Notes: generated from the sequence alone by a model not told the origin. 64,000 nucleotides of DNA from Burkholderia sp. SRS-W-2-2016 (GCF_001931485.1 NZ_MSDV01000063.1:62001-126000), one strand, 5' to 3'; positions 17,026 to 26,575 are shown, counted from the stretch's first letter. Numbers and translations are program-made.

Positions 17026-19320
17026 GTGCGTAATTACTTTGTGCTGGCGACGCTCGCGATGCTGAGCGCGTGTGGCGGCAACGACGGGTCGAACCCGGTC
17101 GCGTCCGCGAACAAGCAGGTCAATGCGGTCGATGCGACCGCCGCTTCATCGGCGTCGAGCGCCGACGCGGCCGATGTGAAAAACGAGTTCAAGCACGCCG
17201 GGCCGCTGCCGGTCGGGATGAAAACGACCACCCCGGCGGTCGTGATCGCCGATCCGACGCTGAACCTCGCGCCCTACACGCCGCCGGCCGCGCCCGCGCC
17301 GACCGCGACCACCACGCTGCAATTCGGCGACTTCACGCCGTACCTCGCCCCCGGTTCGGCCAGCACCTGGCACGCGGGCGCGAGCCCCGCGACGATCGCG
17401 ATCGATGCGCCGCCCGCCAACGGCACCGGCGCCGGCGACAAGGCCGTCGCGATGGCCAGCAGCTACGCGAGCGCATCGTACGAGGCGGACGTGACGGTCA
17501 GCGATCCGGTCGGCACCGGCGCGGCCAACGCGGGCTTTATCGTGCGCACCACCAATCCGACCGCCGGCGGTCCGGACAGCCTGACCGGCTACTTCATCGG
17601 CCTCGACACCGGCACGCACACGGTCGTGGTCGGCCGTCAGAACAACAACTGGACCAACTTCATCCAGTACCCGGTCGCGTCGGTGGTCGGCGGCAGCACC
17701 CATCACCTGAAGGTGACGACGAGCGGCAACGCGATCCTCGTCGACCTCGACGGCACGCGCGTGATCAGCGTCAACGACGCGACCAATGCACTGCCCGCGG
17801 CGTTCCAGAAAGGCAGCTTCGGGCTGCGCCGTTTCGGCGTCGGCGCGTCGTTCAGCAACATCAAGATCAGCACCTATCCGACCGTCACCTCGCCCGCCTA
17901 CGACTTCTCGAAGGTGGTCGGCGCGGTCTACGTGCCGTCCAACGCGGTCAACGCGATCGACTTCTGGCAGAACTACGACCCCGAGATCGTCAACCGCGAG
18001 CTGACCTACGCGCAGACCTACGGGATGAACACGATCGCCGTGTATCTGCACTACCTGACGTGGGCCAACGATCGCGTCGCATTCCTGAGCAAGTTCGAGA
18101 ACCTGCTGACGATCGCCGCGCGTCACGGCATCAAGGTCTCGCCGATCTTCTACGACGACTGCTGGGACGCGAATCCGCAGTACGGCCCGCAGGCCGCGCC
18201 GGTGTGGGGCGTGCATAACAGCCGCTGGGTGCAGTCGCCGGGCACGCCGGTCGAGCAGGCGTACTTCCAGCCGAGCGCCGCGAACTCGGCGATCACCTAC
18301 AAGCAGAGCCTCGCGAGCTACATCACCGACTTCGTCGCGCCGCATCGCAACGACTCGCGCATCATCTTCTGGGAGACGATGAACGAGCCGGGTTGCAGCG
18401 GTAACGGCTCGCTGCAGAACACCCGCGCGGTGCTGATGAACGATGCGCGCATCGCGATCCTGAACGCGGGTGCGACGCAGCCGATCAACGCGCCGCAGGT
18501 GCAGGAAGACGAAGGCACGTACTTTTCGGACTTCTATGCATTCCATCCGTACAACAACCCGTACACCGGTCCGGCGAACGGCAGCAGCATCAGCGCGCTG
18601 AACTCGGAAACGCTGCAACGCGGCTTTACCGGCACCGCGGGTCAAACGATGCCCGGGATCGTCGCGAACTATGGCGGCAGCACTGGCTTCGTCGTGTGGG
18701 AGTTGATGATCGGGCGCACCAATACGCGCTTCCACTGGGGCCAGGTGCCGGATGCGCCGGCTACCGTCGAACCGGCCACGCCGTTCCAGGGCACCATCTA
18801 CCCGGACGGCCACCCGTGGCAGACCTCGGAAGTGCAGGCGCTGACGGGCGGCTTCGACGTCAAGCTGCCGGTGCTGCAGGTCGCGTACTACAACGACCCG
18901 ACCTTCGCGGCGGCGCCGGTGAAGACGTCGATCACGCCGATGATCGACTTCGATCTGAACACCGAGCGCGGCACCGATTCGCCTGACGCGTCGGCCGGCG
19001 TCAACGCAACCAACTACGGGGTGCGCTGGACCGGGGCGATCCAGGCGAGCGAGAACGGCAACTACACGTTCACGGTCAATAGCGACAACGTTGCGCGGGT
19101 GTGGATCGACGGCAACAAGGTGATCGACAAGACCTCGACGACGCAAGGCAGCGCGTCCGCGAAGGTGAAGTTCAGCGCGAATCAGCGCTCGACGATCAAG
19201 GTCGAATACGTGCACGGCACCGGCGCGGCGAGCATGCATCTGCTGTGGTCGAACCCGTCGGCGAGCGGCCCGACTTCGCTGCGGATCGTGCCGTCCGATT
19301 CGCTGGTGACGACGAACTGA
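17026..19320 (+). CDS. Glycoside hydrolase-like lipoprotein (clan GH-A) with PA14 domain
   Basis: A 764-residue lipoprotein. The lipobox LSAC places the modified Cys at 16. Residues about 95-290 look like a concanavalin-type beta sandwich (FGDFTPYLAPGS to FGVGASFSNIKIS). Residues about 300-625 form a TIM-barrel glycosidase: WETMNEPG holds the likely acid/base Glu454, and FVVWELMIG the likely nucleophile Glu559, as in GH5/GH39-type clan GH-A enzymes. Residues about 645-760 are a PA14 carbohydrate-binding domain (VRWTGAIQASENGNYTFTV). It begins at GTG with GGAGATAAAG upstream. It would act at the cell surface on an unknown, perhaps self-made, polysaccharide. A strong terminator follows. Confidence 0.75.
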   Translation: MRNYFVLATLAMLSACGGNDGSNPVASANKQVNAVDATAASSASSADAADVKNEFKHAGPLPVGMKTTTPAVVIADPTLNLAPYTPPAAPAPTATTTLQFGDFTPYLAPGSASTWHAGASPATIAIDAPPANGTGAGDKAVAMASSYASASYEADVTVSDPVGTGAANAGFIVRTTNPTAGGPDSLTGYFIGLDTGTHTVVVGRQNNNWTNFIQYPVASVVGGSTHHLKVTTSGNAILVDLDGTRVISVNDATNALPAAFQKGSFGLRRFGVGASFSNIKISTYPTVTSPAYDFSKVVGAVYVPSNAVNAIDFWQNYDPEIVNRELTYAQTYGMNTIAVYLHYLTWANDRVAFLSKFENLLTIAARHGIKVSPIFYDDCWDANPQYGPQAAPVWGVHNSRWVQSPGTPVEQAYFQPSAANSAITYKQSLASYITDFVAPHRNDSRIIFWETMNEPGCSGNGSLQNTRAVLMNDARIAILNAGATQPINAPQVQEDEGTYFSDFYAFHPYNNPYTGPANGSSISALNSETLQRGFTGTAGQTMPGIVANYGGSTGFVVWELMIGRTNTRFHWGQVPDAPATVEPATPFQGTIYPDGHPWQTSEVQALTGGFDVKLPVLQVAYYNDPTFAAAPVKTSITPMIDFDLNTERGTDSPDASAGVNATNYGVRWTGAIQASENGNYTFTVNSDNVARVWIDGNKVIDKTSTTQGSASAKVKFSANQRSTIKVEYVHGTGAASMHLLWSNPSASGPTSLRIVPSDSLVTTN

Positions 19321-19357
19321 TAGCAGGCGCCGGCCATGTAAGAACGGCCGGCAAAAA

Positions 19358-19400
19358 GAAAACGCGGCGCCCGAATTATTCGGTGCGCCGCGTTTTTTTA
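19358..19400 (+). terminator. Rho-independent terminator after the glycoside hydrolase gene
   Basis: A GC-rich stem, AACGCGGCGC paired with GTGCGCCGCGTT (one bulge), carries an internal CCGAA/TTCGG extension and ends in T7. Its leading A-run gives a T-run on the minus strand too, so it can also stop the convergent carbonic anhydrase transcript. Confidence 0.9.
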
Positions 19401-19451
19401 TTGCGTGTCTGAAAAGCGCTTTTTACCTGCGCCGGCCGTCAGCCTCAGCCG

Positions 19452-20087
19452 TTAGACGGCATAAATTTCCGGATTGTCCGCGAGCGGCAAAAACTTACCG
19501 GTCTGGCCGTCGAGCGCGGACATCTCGCCGCTTTCGATATTGAAGATCCAGCCATGCAGGCGCAGCGTTTTGTTCACCAGCCCGACCGCGACCGACGGAT
19601 GCGTGCGGATGTTGCCGAGCTGTGCGATCACGTTGTCCTGCACCAGCGCGGCGAGCCGCTCCGCATCGGAGCAGTAATGACGCGACGCATTGATCGCCTT
19701 GGCGGCATCCGCGTGACGCAGCCAGCTCTGGACCGCCGGCATGTGTTCGAGATTCGTGCAGGTGGAGATCGCGGTCATCGCGCCGCAGTTCGAGTGGCCG
19801 CAGATCACGATGTCGGTGACGTTCAGCACTTTCACCGCATATTCGACGGTCGCCGACACGCCGCCCGGCTCCGGCCCGTACGACGGCACGATGTTGCCCG
19901 CATTGCGGATCACGAACAGCGAGCCGGGCTCGGTCTGCGTCAGCAGCTCGGGCACCACGCGGCTATCCGAACAGGTGACGAACAACGTGCTGGGACTCTG
20001 CGCGGTCGACAAACGCTTGAACAGCGCGCTTTGTTGCGGAAAGACCTCGCGTTGAAAGCGGATCAAACCTTCGATGATTTCCTGCAC
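19452..20087 (-). CDS. can: Beta-class carbonic anhydrase
   Basis: A 211-residue enzyme. The zinc ligands are clear: Cys39 and Asp41 in CSDSR, with Arg43 forming the Asp-Arg dyad, then His98 and Cys101 in GHSNCGAM. It interconverts CO2 and bicarbonate in the cytosol, feeding carboxylases and pH balance. The start is GTG with CTGGAG nearby. Length and motifs match proteobacterial Can/CynT enzymes; no cyanase gene is adjacent, which favours the housekeeping type. Confidence 0.93.
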   Translation of the reverse strand: MQEIIEGLIRFQREVFPQQSALFKRLSTAQSPSTLFVTCSDSRVVPELLTQTEPGSLFVIRNAGNIVPSYGPEPGGVSATVEYAVKVLNVTDIVICGHSNCGAMTAISTCTNLEHMPAVQSWLRHADAAKAINASRHYCSDAERLAALVQDNVIAQLGNIRTHPSVAVGLVNKTLRLHGWIFNIESGEMSALDGQTGKFLPLADNPEIYAV

Positions 20088-20216
20088 GATATGCTCCAGA
20101 AAAGCGAAGAGACGATTTGTTGGTTGCCGCGACTATACCGCAGCCGCCCTCTCGCCGCGCGAATCGTCGTGCTAATCGCGGCGCGCAATGAGCGGCCGGC
20201 GCATGACGCGCGTCGA

Positions 20217-20250
20217 TAAAAAAAGCCCCGGCTGTTGCCAGCCGGGGCCA
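20217..20250 (-). terminator. Rho-independent terminator, minus strand
   Basis: GCCCCGGCT and AGCCGGGGC form a 9-bp stem around GTTGCC. On the minus strand it is followed by T7, so it ends the transcript of the small DUF4148 gene at 20.4-20.7 kb. The rest of the 20,088-20,401 gap holds nothing else I can support. Confidence 0.9.
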
Positions 20251-20401
20251 ACTCTCTCGCTACACACCGGAGACGATGCGTGCACTGCCTACTGTACCGA
20301 TGCGGGCGACGCGGATATAGACGCTAGCGTGGAAGAGTCCTTTCCACCGGTATCCGGATCAATGCAAAATCGCCGCCACGCGCACCGATCCCGCAACGAT
20401 C

Positions 20402-20707
20402 TCAGCGCGCGGCCACGCCGCTGCCGCTGGCTGCGACTGCCGGGCGGCCCGCTTCTACCGCGCCCGCCGCCGGTCCGCCATACGCGTTAGCGGCGGCGTT
20501 CTGCGCGGCGACGCGGGCTTCGGCCTCCTGAACAGCTTCCGGATAGTGAGCCTGATCGCCGTCGCCGACGTGATAGCCGTTGTGCTCGAGCTGGATCAGT
20601 TCGGCGCGAACCTGAGCGCGCGTGACCGGCGCATTCGACTGTGCAAAAACGGTAACCGAGGAAACGAGCGAAATGCCGATGACAGCGGCCTTGAACAAAC
20701 ACTTCAT
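20402..20707 (-). CDS. Exported DUF4148 protein
   Basis: A 101-residue protein with a signal peptide (MKCLFKAAVIGISLVSSVTVFAQS, cut after FAQ). The mature part has the DUF4148 core VTRAQVRAELIQLEHNGY and HYPEAVQEAEARVAAQN, then an Ala/Gly-rich tail. It is periplasmic or secreted. The function of the family is unknown. It is a stand-alone gene with its own terminator about 150 bp downstream. It is much shorter than the DUF4148 protein at 16 kb and has a true signal peptide. Confidence 0.85.
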   Translation of the reverse strand: MKCLFKAAVIGISLVSSVTVFAQSNAPVTRAQVRAELIQLEHNGYHVGDGDQAHYPEAVQEAEARVAAQNAAANAYGGPAAGAVEAGRPAVAASGSGVAAR

Positions 20708-20959
20708 GATGAAACGAGCTCCGTAGATTGAGGGGTCCGCGGCGGCCGTCTGGCGTTCTGGTTACGCTGGGCCGCTGGTGACACTCAATATAGGCGCTGC
20801 TTTTCGATTGAATAACGGCCGTGCGTCGAACGGAATGTTCCCGATTCTGGAGAAGTGGATCAACGTGCGGGTTCAAGTGAGCGCCCCGGCCGCGCTGCGG
20901 GCTTCGGGTGCCTGATGCGCGCGGCAGCCGTTGCGGCTCCGCGCGCCGGATCGCGTCGA

Positions 20960-21220
20960 CTAGTCGAAGTCGCGCGTTTCGAGTTCCACGGACCGCCCGC
21001 CATTACGTTCGAGCACCTTCTTCGTAGCATTTTCAATGCGCGCGCGGTTCGCCTCGAAGGTCCCCACCAGATCGTGGGCCGACGGGCTGCCGTTGCCGAA
21101 ATGGTCGTTGAGCGCGTCGAGCGACACGCTGCACCATACGTCCTTCCCATCCACATTGGCCTCGTAGGCGACGCGCGCCGCTGCCACCACCTCCCGGCGT
21201 CCGGTGAATTCGATCCTCAT
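20960..21220 (-). CDS. DUF1488 family protein
   Basis: An 86-residue soluble protein. MRIEFTGRREVVAAARVAYEANVDGKDVWCSVSLDALNDHFG matches the DUF1488 layout: a beta hairpin, then a Cys-containing strand and a helix. GGAGGACC lies just before the ATG at 21,220. The frame extends upstream but without support. The family is common in beta-proteobacteria and has no assigned function. No neighbour suggests a role. Confidence 0.8.
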   Translation of the reverse strand: MRIEFTGRREVVAAARVAYEANVDGKDVWCSVSLDALNDHFGNGSPSAHDLVGTFEANRARIENATKKVLERNGGRSVELETRDFD

Positions 21221-21581
21221 AATGGTCCTCCATGTGTCAAAGGGAATTCTGACTACGCAACGCACGTGCCATCCCGGACCGAGGCTTCCGGCCCGCGAGC
21301 GACAGGCGCGCATTCTGCACACGGTGCATCCTCGATTGCGGCCGTCTCGCGCGACCGCGCCGCTGCGCCGCGGCAAAGCTTCCTCGGGCCGCCGCCGGAC
21401 GCGTACAACACATCGATACTACGCTTTTCGCGTGGCGCGCCGGGTAATCTGGTCTGGACTACGAATGGCCGGGCGCCGCGCCGCCCGCGCAAACGGCACT
21501 TGAAATAAACATCCGCGCAACCCAGAATGGCGCCACGCTACGCAAGCACACACAAAAAGAACACTGAGAGAAGGCGATCAA
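21221..21581. other. Divergent intergenic region before the rhomboid gene
   Basis: Must hold promoters for the DUF1488 gene (minus) and the rhomboid gene (plus). GAGAGAAGG just upstream of 21,582 is the likely ribosome site of the rhomboid gene. No hairpin terminator, repeat or small gene stands out. Confidence 0.4.
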
Positions 21582-23168
21582 ATGGATCGTATCGAACCCG
21601 CATTCGGAGCGTCGGGCCGCGCTCCGCGCACGGCCGGTTTTGCCGCATCGGCTACATCTCCCGCGGCAGCGGCAGCCGACGCGTATGCCGTCGCCCCCGA
21701 CGACCCCGCACCGGTGTTCCGCGTGCGTTACTCGATCGGCCCACGCCGGCCCTGTCCGCTGACGGCGCTTCGCAATGCATTCGGCATGAAGGGCGATCTG
21801 TCGATCAACGGCGACTTCGTCACGCTGCATCGCTCGAACAACAGCGAACCGCGCACCTTCTACCGCGCCGACATCTTCGACATCGAATTTCGCGAGCGGC
21901 GGGTCGGCTTCGATCTGCACCTGAGCGCGCACGACATACAGCATGTGAGTCTGAAAGCGCGCAACGTCGCGCAAGCGCAGCGCCTCGTTCAGGCGCTGCC
22001 CGCGCAGATGACCGCCCGCTTCGCGGCCGAACGCGTCGCGCTCACCACGTTCCCGCAGCGGCTCGCAGCGTTGACGCCGGTGCCGTGGTTCACCTACGCG
22101 CTGATCGCGCTGAACGTCGCGATCTTCTTTGCGATGTGCGCGAGCGGTGTCAACGCGATACGCCCCGACCACGCCGCGCTGCTCGCGTGGGGCTCGAACT
22201 TCGCGCCCTATACGATCGCCGACGAGCCGTGGCGCCTGCTCACTTCCGCGTTCATTCACGTCGGCTTTGTGCATCTGCTGTCGAACATGCTCGTGTTGTG
22301 GCTGCTTGGCCGCACCACCGAACGCCTGTACGGCAATCCGCGTTTTCTCGCGCTCTACCTGTTCGCCGCGGTGACCGGCGGCATCACCAGCCTTCTGGTG
22401 CATCCGGCGGTCAACAGCGCCGGCGCGTCCGGGGCGATCTTCGGCGTGGCGGGCGCGTGGCTCGCGTTCGTGCTGCGCTATCGCCGCGAGTTGCCGGCCG
22501 AGCTCGCGGCGCGCAACCGCCGCGCGATCGTCGTGTTCATTCTGTTCAGCCTGTATAGCGGGCTGCTGCAGCATCGCGTCGACAACGCCGATCATATCGG
22601 CGGACTGCTCGGCGGCATGCTGATCGGCGCGCTGCTCGCGCGGCCTCTGGCCGGCGACGCGCGCGAGCGCAGCTCCAGTGCCAGCGCGATTGCGGCGAGC
22701 GCGGCAGCGATGCTGTCGCTCGGCGCGCTCGCGTATCCGCTCACGCATCTGAGCCCTGCCCGCCTTCAGGAAGCCAACTTCGACAGACTGCTGGTCGAAT
22801 TGCAGCCCGCGCAACAGAAGGCCGTCGCGGACGCACGCGCGTGGAGCCGTTCGCGGATGGCGTCGCAACTCGAACGGGACGCGGCGTCGAACCGGATCAT
22901 CACGCAGATCCTGCCCGAATGGGATGCGATCTACGCGAAGGTCGACAGCGCGCCGCTGCCGCCGCACTCGCGTTATCTGCCGCTGCGCGCGGCGTTGCTG
23001 CGCTATCTCGACGACAACCAGCGGATGTACCGGCTCGCGGCGGTGCTGCTCGCGCATCCGCAGGAACTGGATGCGGCGGCGTTCGCGCCGATCCGTGCGC
23101 TGGCGCAGGACGCGCGCGAACAGGCCGCGCAGATCAGGCAGTTCGCCGCGCAGGCGCACCCGAAATAA
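21582..23168 (+). CDS. Rhomboid family intramembrane serine protease
   Basis: A 528-residue protein. A cytosolic N-terminal part of about 165 residues precedes a six-helix rhomboid core. HVGFVHLLSNM is the loop that lines the active site, Ser283 in GASGAIFG is the nucleophile and His338 in NADHIGG its partner. A seventh hydrophobic segment (AASAAAMLSLGALAYPL) leads to a helical C-terminal domain of about 140 residues. It is longer than the roughly 280-residue GlpG type, with extra domains at both ends. It would cleave membrane proteins within the bilayer; the substrate is unknown. Confidence 0.9.
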   Translation: MDRIEPAFGASGRAPRTAGFAASATSPAAAAADAYAVAPDDPAPVFRVRYSIGPRRPCPLTALRNAFGMKGDLSINGDFVTLHRSNNSEPRTFYRADIFDIEFRERRVGFDLHLSAHDIQHVSLKARNVAQAQRLVQALPAQMTARFAAERVALTTFPQRLAALTPVPWFTYALIALNVAIFFAMCASGVNAIRPDHAALLAWGSNFAPYTIADEPWRLLTSAFIHVGFVHLLSNMLVLWLLGRTTERLYGNPRFLALYLFAAVTGGITSLLVHPAVNSAGASGAIFGVAGAWLAFVLRYRRELPAELAARNRRAIVVFILFSLYSGLLQHRVDNADHIGGLLGGMLIGALLARPLAGDARERSSSASAIAASAAAMLSLGALAYPLTHLSPARLQEANFDRLLVELQPAQQKAVADARAWSRSRMASQLERDAASNRIITQILPEWDAIYAKVDSAPLPPHSRYLPLRAALLRYLDDNQRMYRLAAVLLAHPQELDAAAFAPIRALAQDAREQAAQIRQFAAQAHPK

Positions 23169-23243
23169 ACCGTTCGGCGCGGGAATAAGCCGCGCGTCCT
23201 CCTCGTTCAATCAGCGTAACGGCTCTCGACGAGGAGTACGGCC

Positions 23244-24416
23244 ATGAAGTCCCTACTTGCTGCTTTAGGGGTCCTGACAGGCGGCGCGGCCATCGCGATT
23301 CTCGCGTCCTGCGGAGGTGGCGGCGACTCCAACGGTTCGGGCCCGCCCGCCCCGTCGATGTTCAGCGCCACGGCGCTCGTATCGGACGGCGCAGTGCCCG
23401 CCGCGCACGTCGACACGAATCTGAAAAACGCGTGGGGTGTCGCCTTCAATCCGAAAGGCTTCGTCTGGGTCGCGGACAACGGCACCGATGTCGCCACGCT
23501 GTACGACGGCAACGGCGTGCCGCAAACGCTGGTCGTCGCGATACCCGACGGCACGAACGGCTCCGCGGCGCCGACCGGCATCGTGTTCAACGGCACCTCC
23601 GGCTTCACCGTCGCGCAGAACGGCAAATCCGGCGTCGCCGCGTTCATCTTCAGCGGCGAAGGCGGCACCATCACCGCATGGGCGCCCGCGGTCGGACCGA
23701 CCAATGCGTTCGTCATGTACGACGACGGCACCGGCGGCGCCGTCTACAAAGGTCTCGCGCTCGCCACGCTGAACGGCGGCAATTTCCTGTACGCGACCGA
23801 CTTCCACAACAACAAGATCGACGTGTTCGACAGCACGTTCGCGAAGATCAACCTGCCCGGCAGCTTCAAGGATCCGGCGCTGCCGGCCGGGTTCGCGCCG
23901 TTCGGCATCCAGGCGATCGGCTCGAACCTGTACGTCACCTACGCGATGCAGGACACCGCCAAACACGACGACGTCGCGGGCGCGGGACTCGGCGTCGTCG
24001 ATGTATTCGACACCGCCGGCAATCTGAAGCAGCGCTTCGCGACCGGCGCCGCGCTCAACGCGCCGTGGGGCATCGCGCTGGCGCCCGCGGGCTTCGGCTC
24101 GATGAGCGGCGCGATCCTGATCGGCAATTTCGGCGATGGCCGGATCAACGCGTTCAATGCGGCGAACGGTCAATCGCTCGGGCCGCTGAACGGCAAGGAC
24201 GGCAAGCCGCTGGTCGAGCCCGGTGTATGGGGGATCGCGTTCGGCAACGGCCTGAACAATCAGCCGGCCGCGACGCTGTTTTTCGCGGCCGGTCCGAACG
24301 ACGAAGCCGATGGCCTGTACGGCAGGATCGATCTGCTGCCGGCGTCGAGCACGGAGACCAGCGGCGGGTCGGGGTCGGGTACCAGCAGCGGGGGCGGCGT
24401 GAGCGTCGGAATGTAG
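23244..24416 (+). CDS. TIGR03118-type lipoprotein (beta-propeller-like)
   Basis: A 390-residue lipoprotein: signal GVLTGGAAIAILASC with the lipobox Cys, then a glycine-rich spacer. The body has repeated blades such as NAWGVAFNPKGFVWVADNGT, NFLYATDFHNNKIDVFD, and APWGIALAP with GAILIGNFGDGRINAFN, which is the pattern of the TIGR03118 family. The C-terminus is a Gly/Ser-rich tail. It is likely displayed on the outer membrane or in the periplasm; the function of the family is unknown. GACGAGGAG sits before the ATG. It is 75 bp downstream of the rhomboid gene, so co-transcription is possible. Confidence 0.8.
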   Translation: MKSLLAALGVLTGGAAIAILASCGGGGDSNGSGPPAPSMFSATALVSDGAVPAAHVDTNLKNAWGVAFNPKGFVWVADNGTDVATLYDGNGVPQTLVVAIPDGTNGSAAPTGIVFNGTSGFTVAQNGKSGVAAFIFSGEGGTITAWAPAVGPTNAFVMYDDGTGGAVYKGLALATLNGGNFLYATDFHNNKIDVFDSTFAKINLPGSFKDPALPAGFAPFGIQAIGSNLYVTYAMQDTAKHDDVAGAGLGVVDVFDTAGNLKQRFATGAALNAPWGIALAPAGFGSMSGAILIGNFGDGRINAFNAANGQSLGPLNGKDGKPLVEPGVWGIAFGNGLNNQPAATLFFAAGPNDEADGLYGRIDLLPASSTETSGGSGSGTSSGGGVSVGM

Positions 24417-24444
24417 CGCGCACGATGGCAAGGATGCCGAAGCA

Positions 24445-25098
24445 TCATGCAAGCAGCCGCAGCGCCTGTTCGATCGACAACACCGTGCTGCGCGAATCGA
24501 ACGCGGTCGCGAACAGGTGGTCGTGGACCACCTGATCCGGGTCGTAACAGCAGTCCTTGACCGTGTACAGGCGGAAGTCCGCGTCGCTCGCGTACGAGAG
24601 CGACGACAGCACCACGCCGGTCGAAGCAATACCGACCATGATCAGCGAATCGATCCCGCGCGCGGCGAGACGTGCCTGCAGATCGGTGCCGAAGAATACG
24701 CTCGCGCGCTGCGCGGCGATCAGCGGTTCGTCGGCCCGTTGAGCCAACTCGGGCGCGGTGCGGTCTTCGACAAACAGACCGAGCCGCTTGATCCCCTGAC
24801 CATTGCGGTTCAGCGGACTGACTTCCGGATAGCCGGGACTAAAGCGCAGATTCGCGAAATAGACGGCGACGCTTTTCGCGCGGGCCGCGTCGCACAAGCG
24901 CCGGGTATTGGCGAGCAACGCCGGCGCGACCGCCGGAAAGAGTCCGAGAATGTCGGTCTGGTAATGCATGACGAGCAGCGCGGTGTGCGCCGGCCTGATA
25001 GATGGGATTTGAGGTGGGATTTGCTCGCCTGGATCGAGTGTTCCGGCGCTGACGTCCGGGTGATTGGCGATGCCGTCGGGACTTGCGTTGCCTGTCAT
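24445..25098 (-). CDS. Isochorismatase-like protein lacking the catalytic cysteine
   Basis: A 217-residue protein with the cysteine-hydrolase/isochorismatase fold: TALLVMHYQTDIL (Asp position kept), RASVFFGTDLQARLAARGIDSLIMVG, then GIASTGVVLSSLSYASDADFRLYTVKDCCYD. Where the family has the nucleophilic Cys (GxxTxxC) this protein has Val, and the usual Lys is Arg, so ordinary cysteine hydrolysis is not expected. Isochorismatases proper can also lack this Cys, so it may still be an enzyme. AAAGGTGAC precedes the ATG. It is divergent from the aldo/keto reductase at 25.3 kb, about 170 bp apart. Confidence 0.75.
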   Translation of the reverse strand: MTGNASPDGIANHPDVSAGTLDPGEQIPPQIPSIRPAHTALLVMHYQTDILGLFPAVAPALLANTRRLCDAARAKSVAVYFANLRFSPGYPEVSPLNRNGQGIKRLGLFVEDRTAPELAQRADEPLIAAQRASVFFGTDLQARLAARGIDSLIMVGIASTGVVLSSLSYASDADFRLYTVKDCCYDPDQVVHDHLFATAFDSRSTVLSIEQALRLLA

Positions 25099-25270
25099 TA
25101 CGTCACCTTTGTGCGGGTTCACGTGCTGTGGTCGGAACGGCTGCTGCGAAGTCGTTCCGATCATACTGGAATGCTTTGCGCGAGCTAAACTATCCGCCGT
25201 TCGCCGGCACCGCTGCACGGGCAGTGGATCACTAGCGACGCACATCGCACATCAGGAGACAGGCATTCAA

Positions 25271-26266
25271 ATGACGCTTTCGACGAGAAAATTGGGACGT
25301 ACCGGCTGGACTGTGTCCGAGATCGGTTTCGGCGCATGGGCTATCGGCGGCTCGTGGGGCGATGTCGCGGAAGACGACGCGAAGGCCGCGCTGAACGCCG
25401 CGCTCGATAACGGCGTCACCTTCATCGACACCGCCGACGTCTACGGCGACGGCCGCTCGGAGCGCATCATCCGCGACGTACTGCGGCAACGCGGCGGCGA
25501 CCGTCCGGTGGTTGCCACCAAGCTCGGGCGCCGGCTCGACCCGCACGTGACCAGCGGCTATCTGAACAAGCGTGAACTGGCGGGTTTTATCGACCGGAGT
25601 CGCGAGAACCTGGGCGTCGATACGCTCGATCTCGTGCAACTGCATTGCCCGCCGAGCGAGGTTTATTACCGTCCCGAAGTATTCGATGCGATGGACGAGT
25701 TCGTCGCCGACGGCAAGATCCGCTACTACGGCGTGTCGGTCGAAAAGGTCGAGGAAGCGCTGAAGGCGATCGAATATCCGAACGTGGTGTCGGTGCAGAT
25801 CATCTACAACATGTTCCGCCAGCGCCCGGCCGATCTGTTTTTCAGGCAGGCGCGCGAGAAGAACATCGCGGTGATCGCGCGGGTGCCGCTCGCCAGCGGG
25901 ATGCTTACCGGCAAGCTGTCGGCGCAGTCGACGTTCGCGGCGGACGACCATCGCGCGTTCAATCGGCACGGCGAGGCGTTCGATGTCGGCGAGACGTTCT
26001 CCGGCGTGCCGTACGACGTCGCGTTGCAGGCGGTCGACGAACTGCGCGGGCTGGTCCCCGTGGATGCGTCGATGGCGCAACTGGCGCTGCGCTGGATTCT
26101 GATGGAAGAAGCGGTCTCCGTGATCATTCCGGGCAGCAGGAACGCGGCGCAGGCTGAGTCGAACGTCGCGGCGGCCAATCTCGCGCCGCTGTCCGATGCC
26201 GTGATGCAGACTGTGCGCGAGGTTTATCGGCAGCATATTGCGCCGCATGTGCATCAGCGCTGGTAA
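25271..26266 (+). CDS. Aldo/keto reductase
   Basis: A 331-residue cytosolic AKR. LGRTGWTVSEIGFGAWAIGG is the classical N-terminal strand, FIDTADVYGDGRSE holds the catalytic Asp and Tyr, VVATKLGRR the Lys and VQLHCPP the His; SVIIPGSRNAAQAESN is the cofactor phosphate-binding part. It resembles the YajO/YhdN-type reductases that reduce small aldehydes with NADPH. CAGGAGACAGGC precedes the ATG. Unlike the AKR at 9.4 kb it has no Tat signal. Confidence 0.92.
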   Translation: MTLSTRKLGRTGWTVSEIGFGAWAIGGSWGDVAEDDAKAALNAALDNGVTFIDTADVYGDGRSERIIRDVLRQRGGDRPVVATKLGRRLDPHVTSGYLNKRELAGFIDRSRENLGVDTLDLVQLHCPPSEVYYRPEVFDAMDEFVADGKIRYYGVSVEKVEEALKAIEYPNVVSVQIIYNMFRQRPADLFFRQAREKNIAVIARVPLASGMLTGKLSAQSTFAADDHRAFNRHGEAFDVGETFSGVPYDVALQAVDELRGLVPVDASMAQLALRWILMEEAVSVIIPGSRNAAQAESNVAAANLAPLSDAVMQTVREVYRQHIAPHVHQRW

Positions 26267-26575
26267 AAACGTGGGCGGCCCACGCATCTGAATGGCCTGG
26301 CCGGATCGTCTAGCAGGATTCGGCCAAGCTTCCGAAAAGGTCCGCCGAAACGCTATCGCAAGCAGCGCGCGCACTGGACCTTTCAATTTGAAAACCCTAT
26401 AAAAACAACGTGCACGCGCATTCGAGGACCCGAGAGCCGACGCGCTCCGCCTCGCCCCGATCCACTGCCACCTCGAAGACATCGATCGCCTCCGGGTAAC
26501 GGTCTGCCCGGGCGATACCGCACGCCTGTCACTTGACCGCACACGTCATCGAAAACAGTGTGGAGGTTGACGATC
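26267..26575. other. Intergenic region between AKR and secreted protein
   Basis: I see no terminator hairpin with a T-run here. The sequence has an AT-richer patch near 26,385-26,410 (TTTGAAAACCCTATAAAAAC) that could be part of the promoter of the downstream gene. No gene or repeat is supported. Confidence 0.35.

Noticed and set aside
17146..19239. A 697-codon minus-strand open frame opposite the glycoside hydrolase gene
   Set aside because: His/Arg/Val/Asp-rich product typical of antisense of GC-rich coding sequence; the plus-strand protein has clear domains and a ribosome site.
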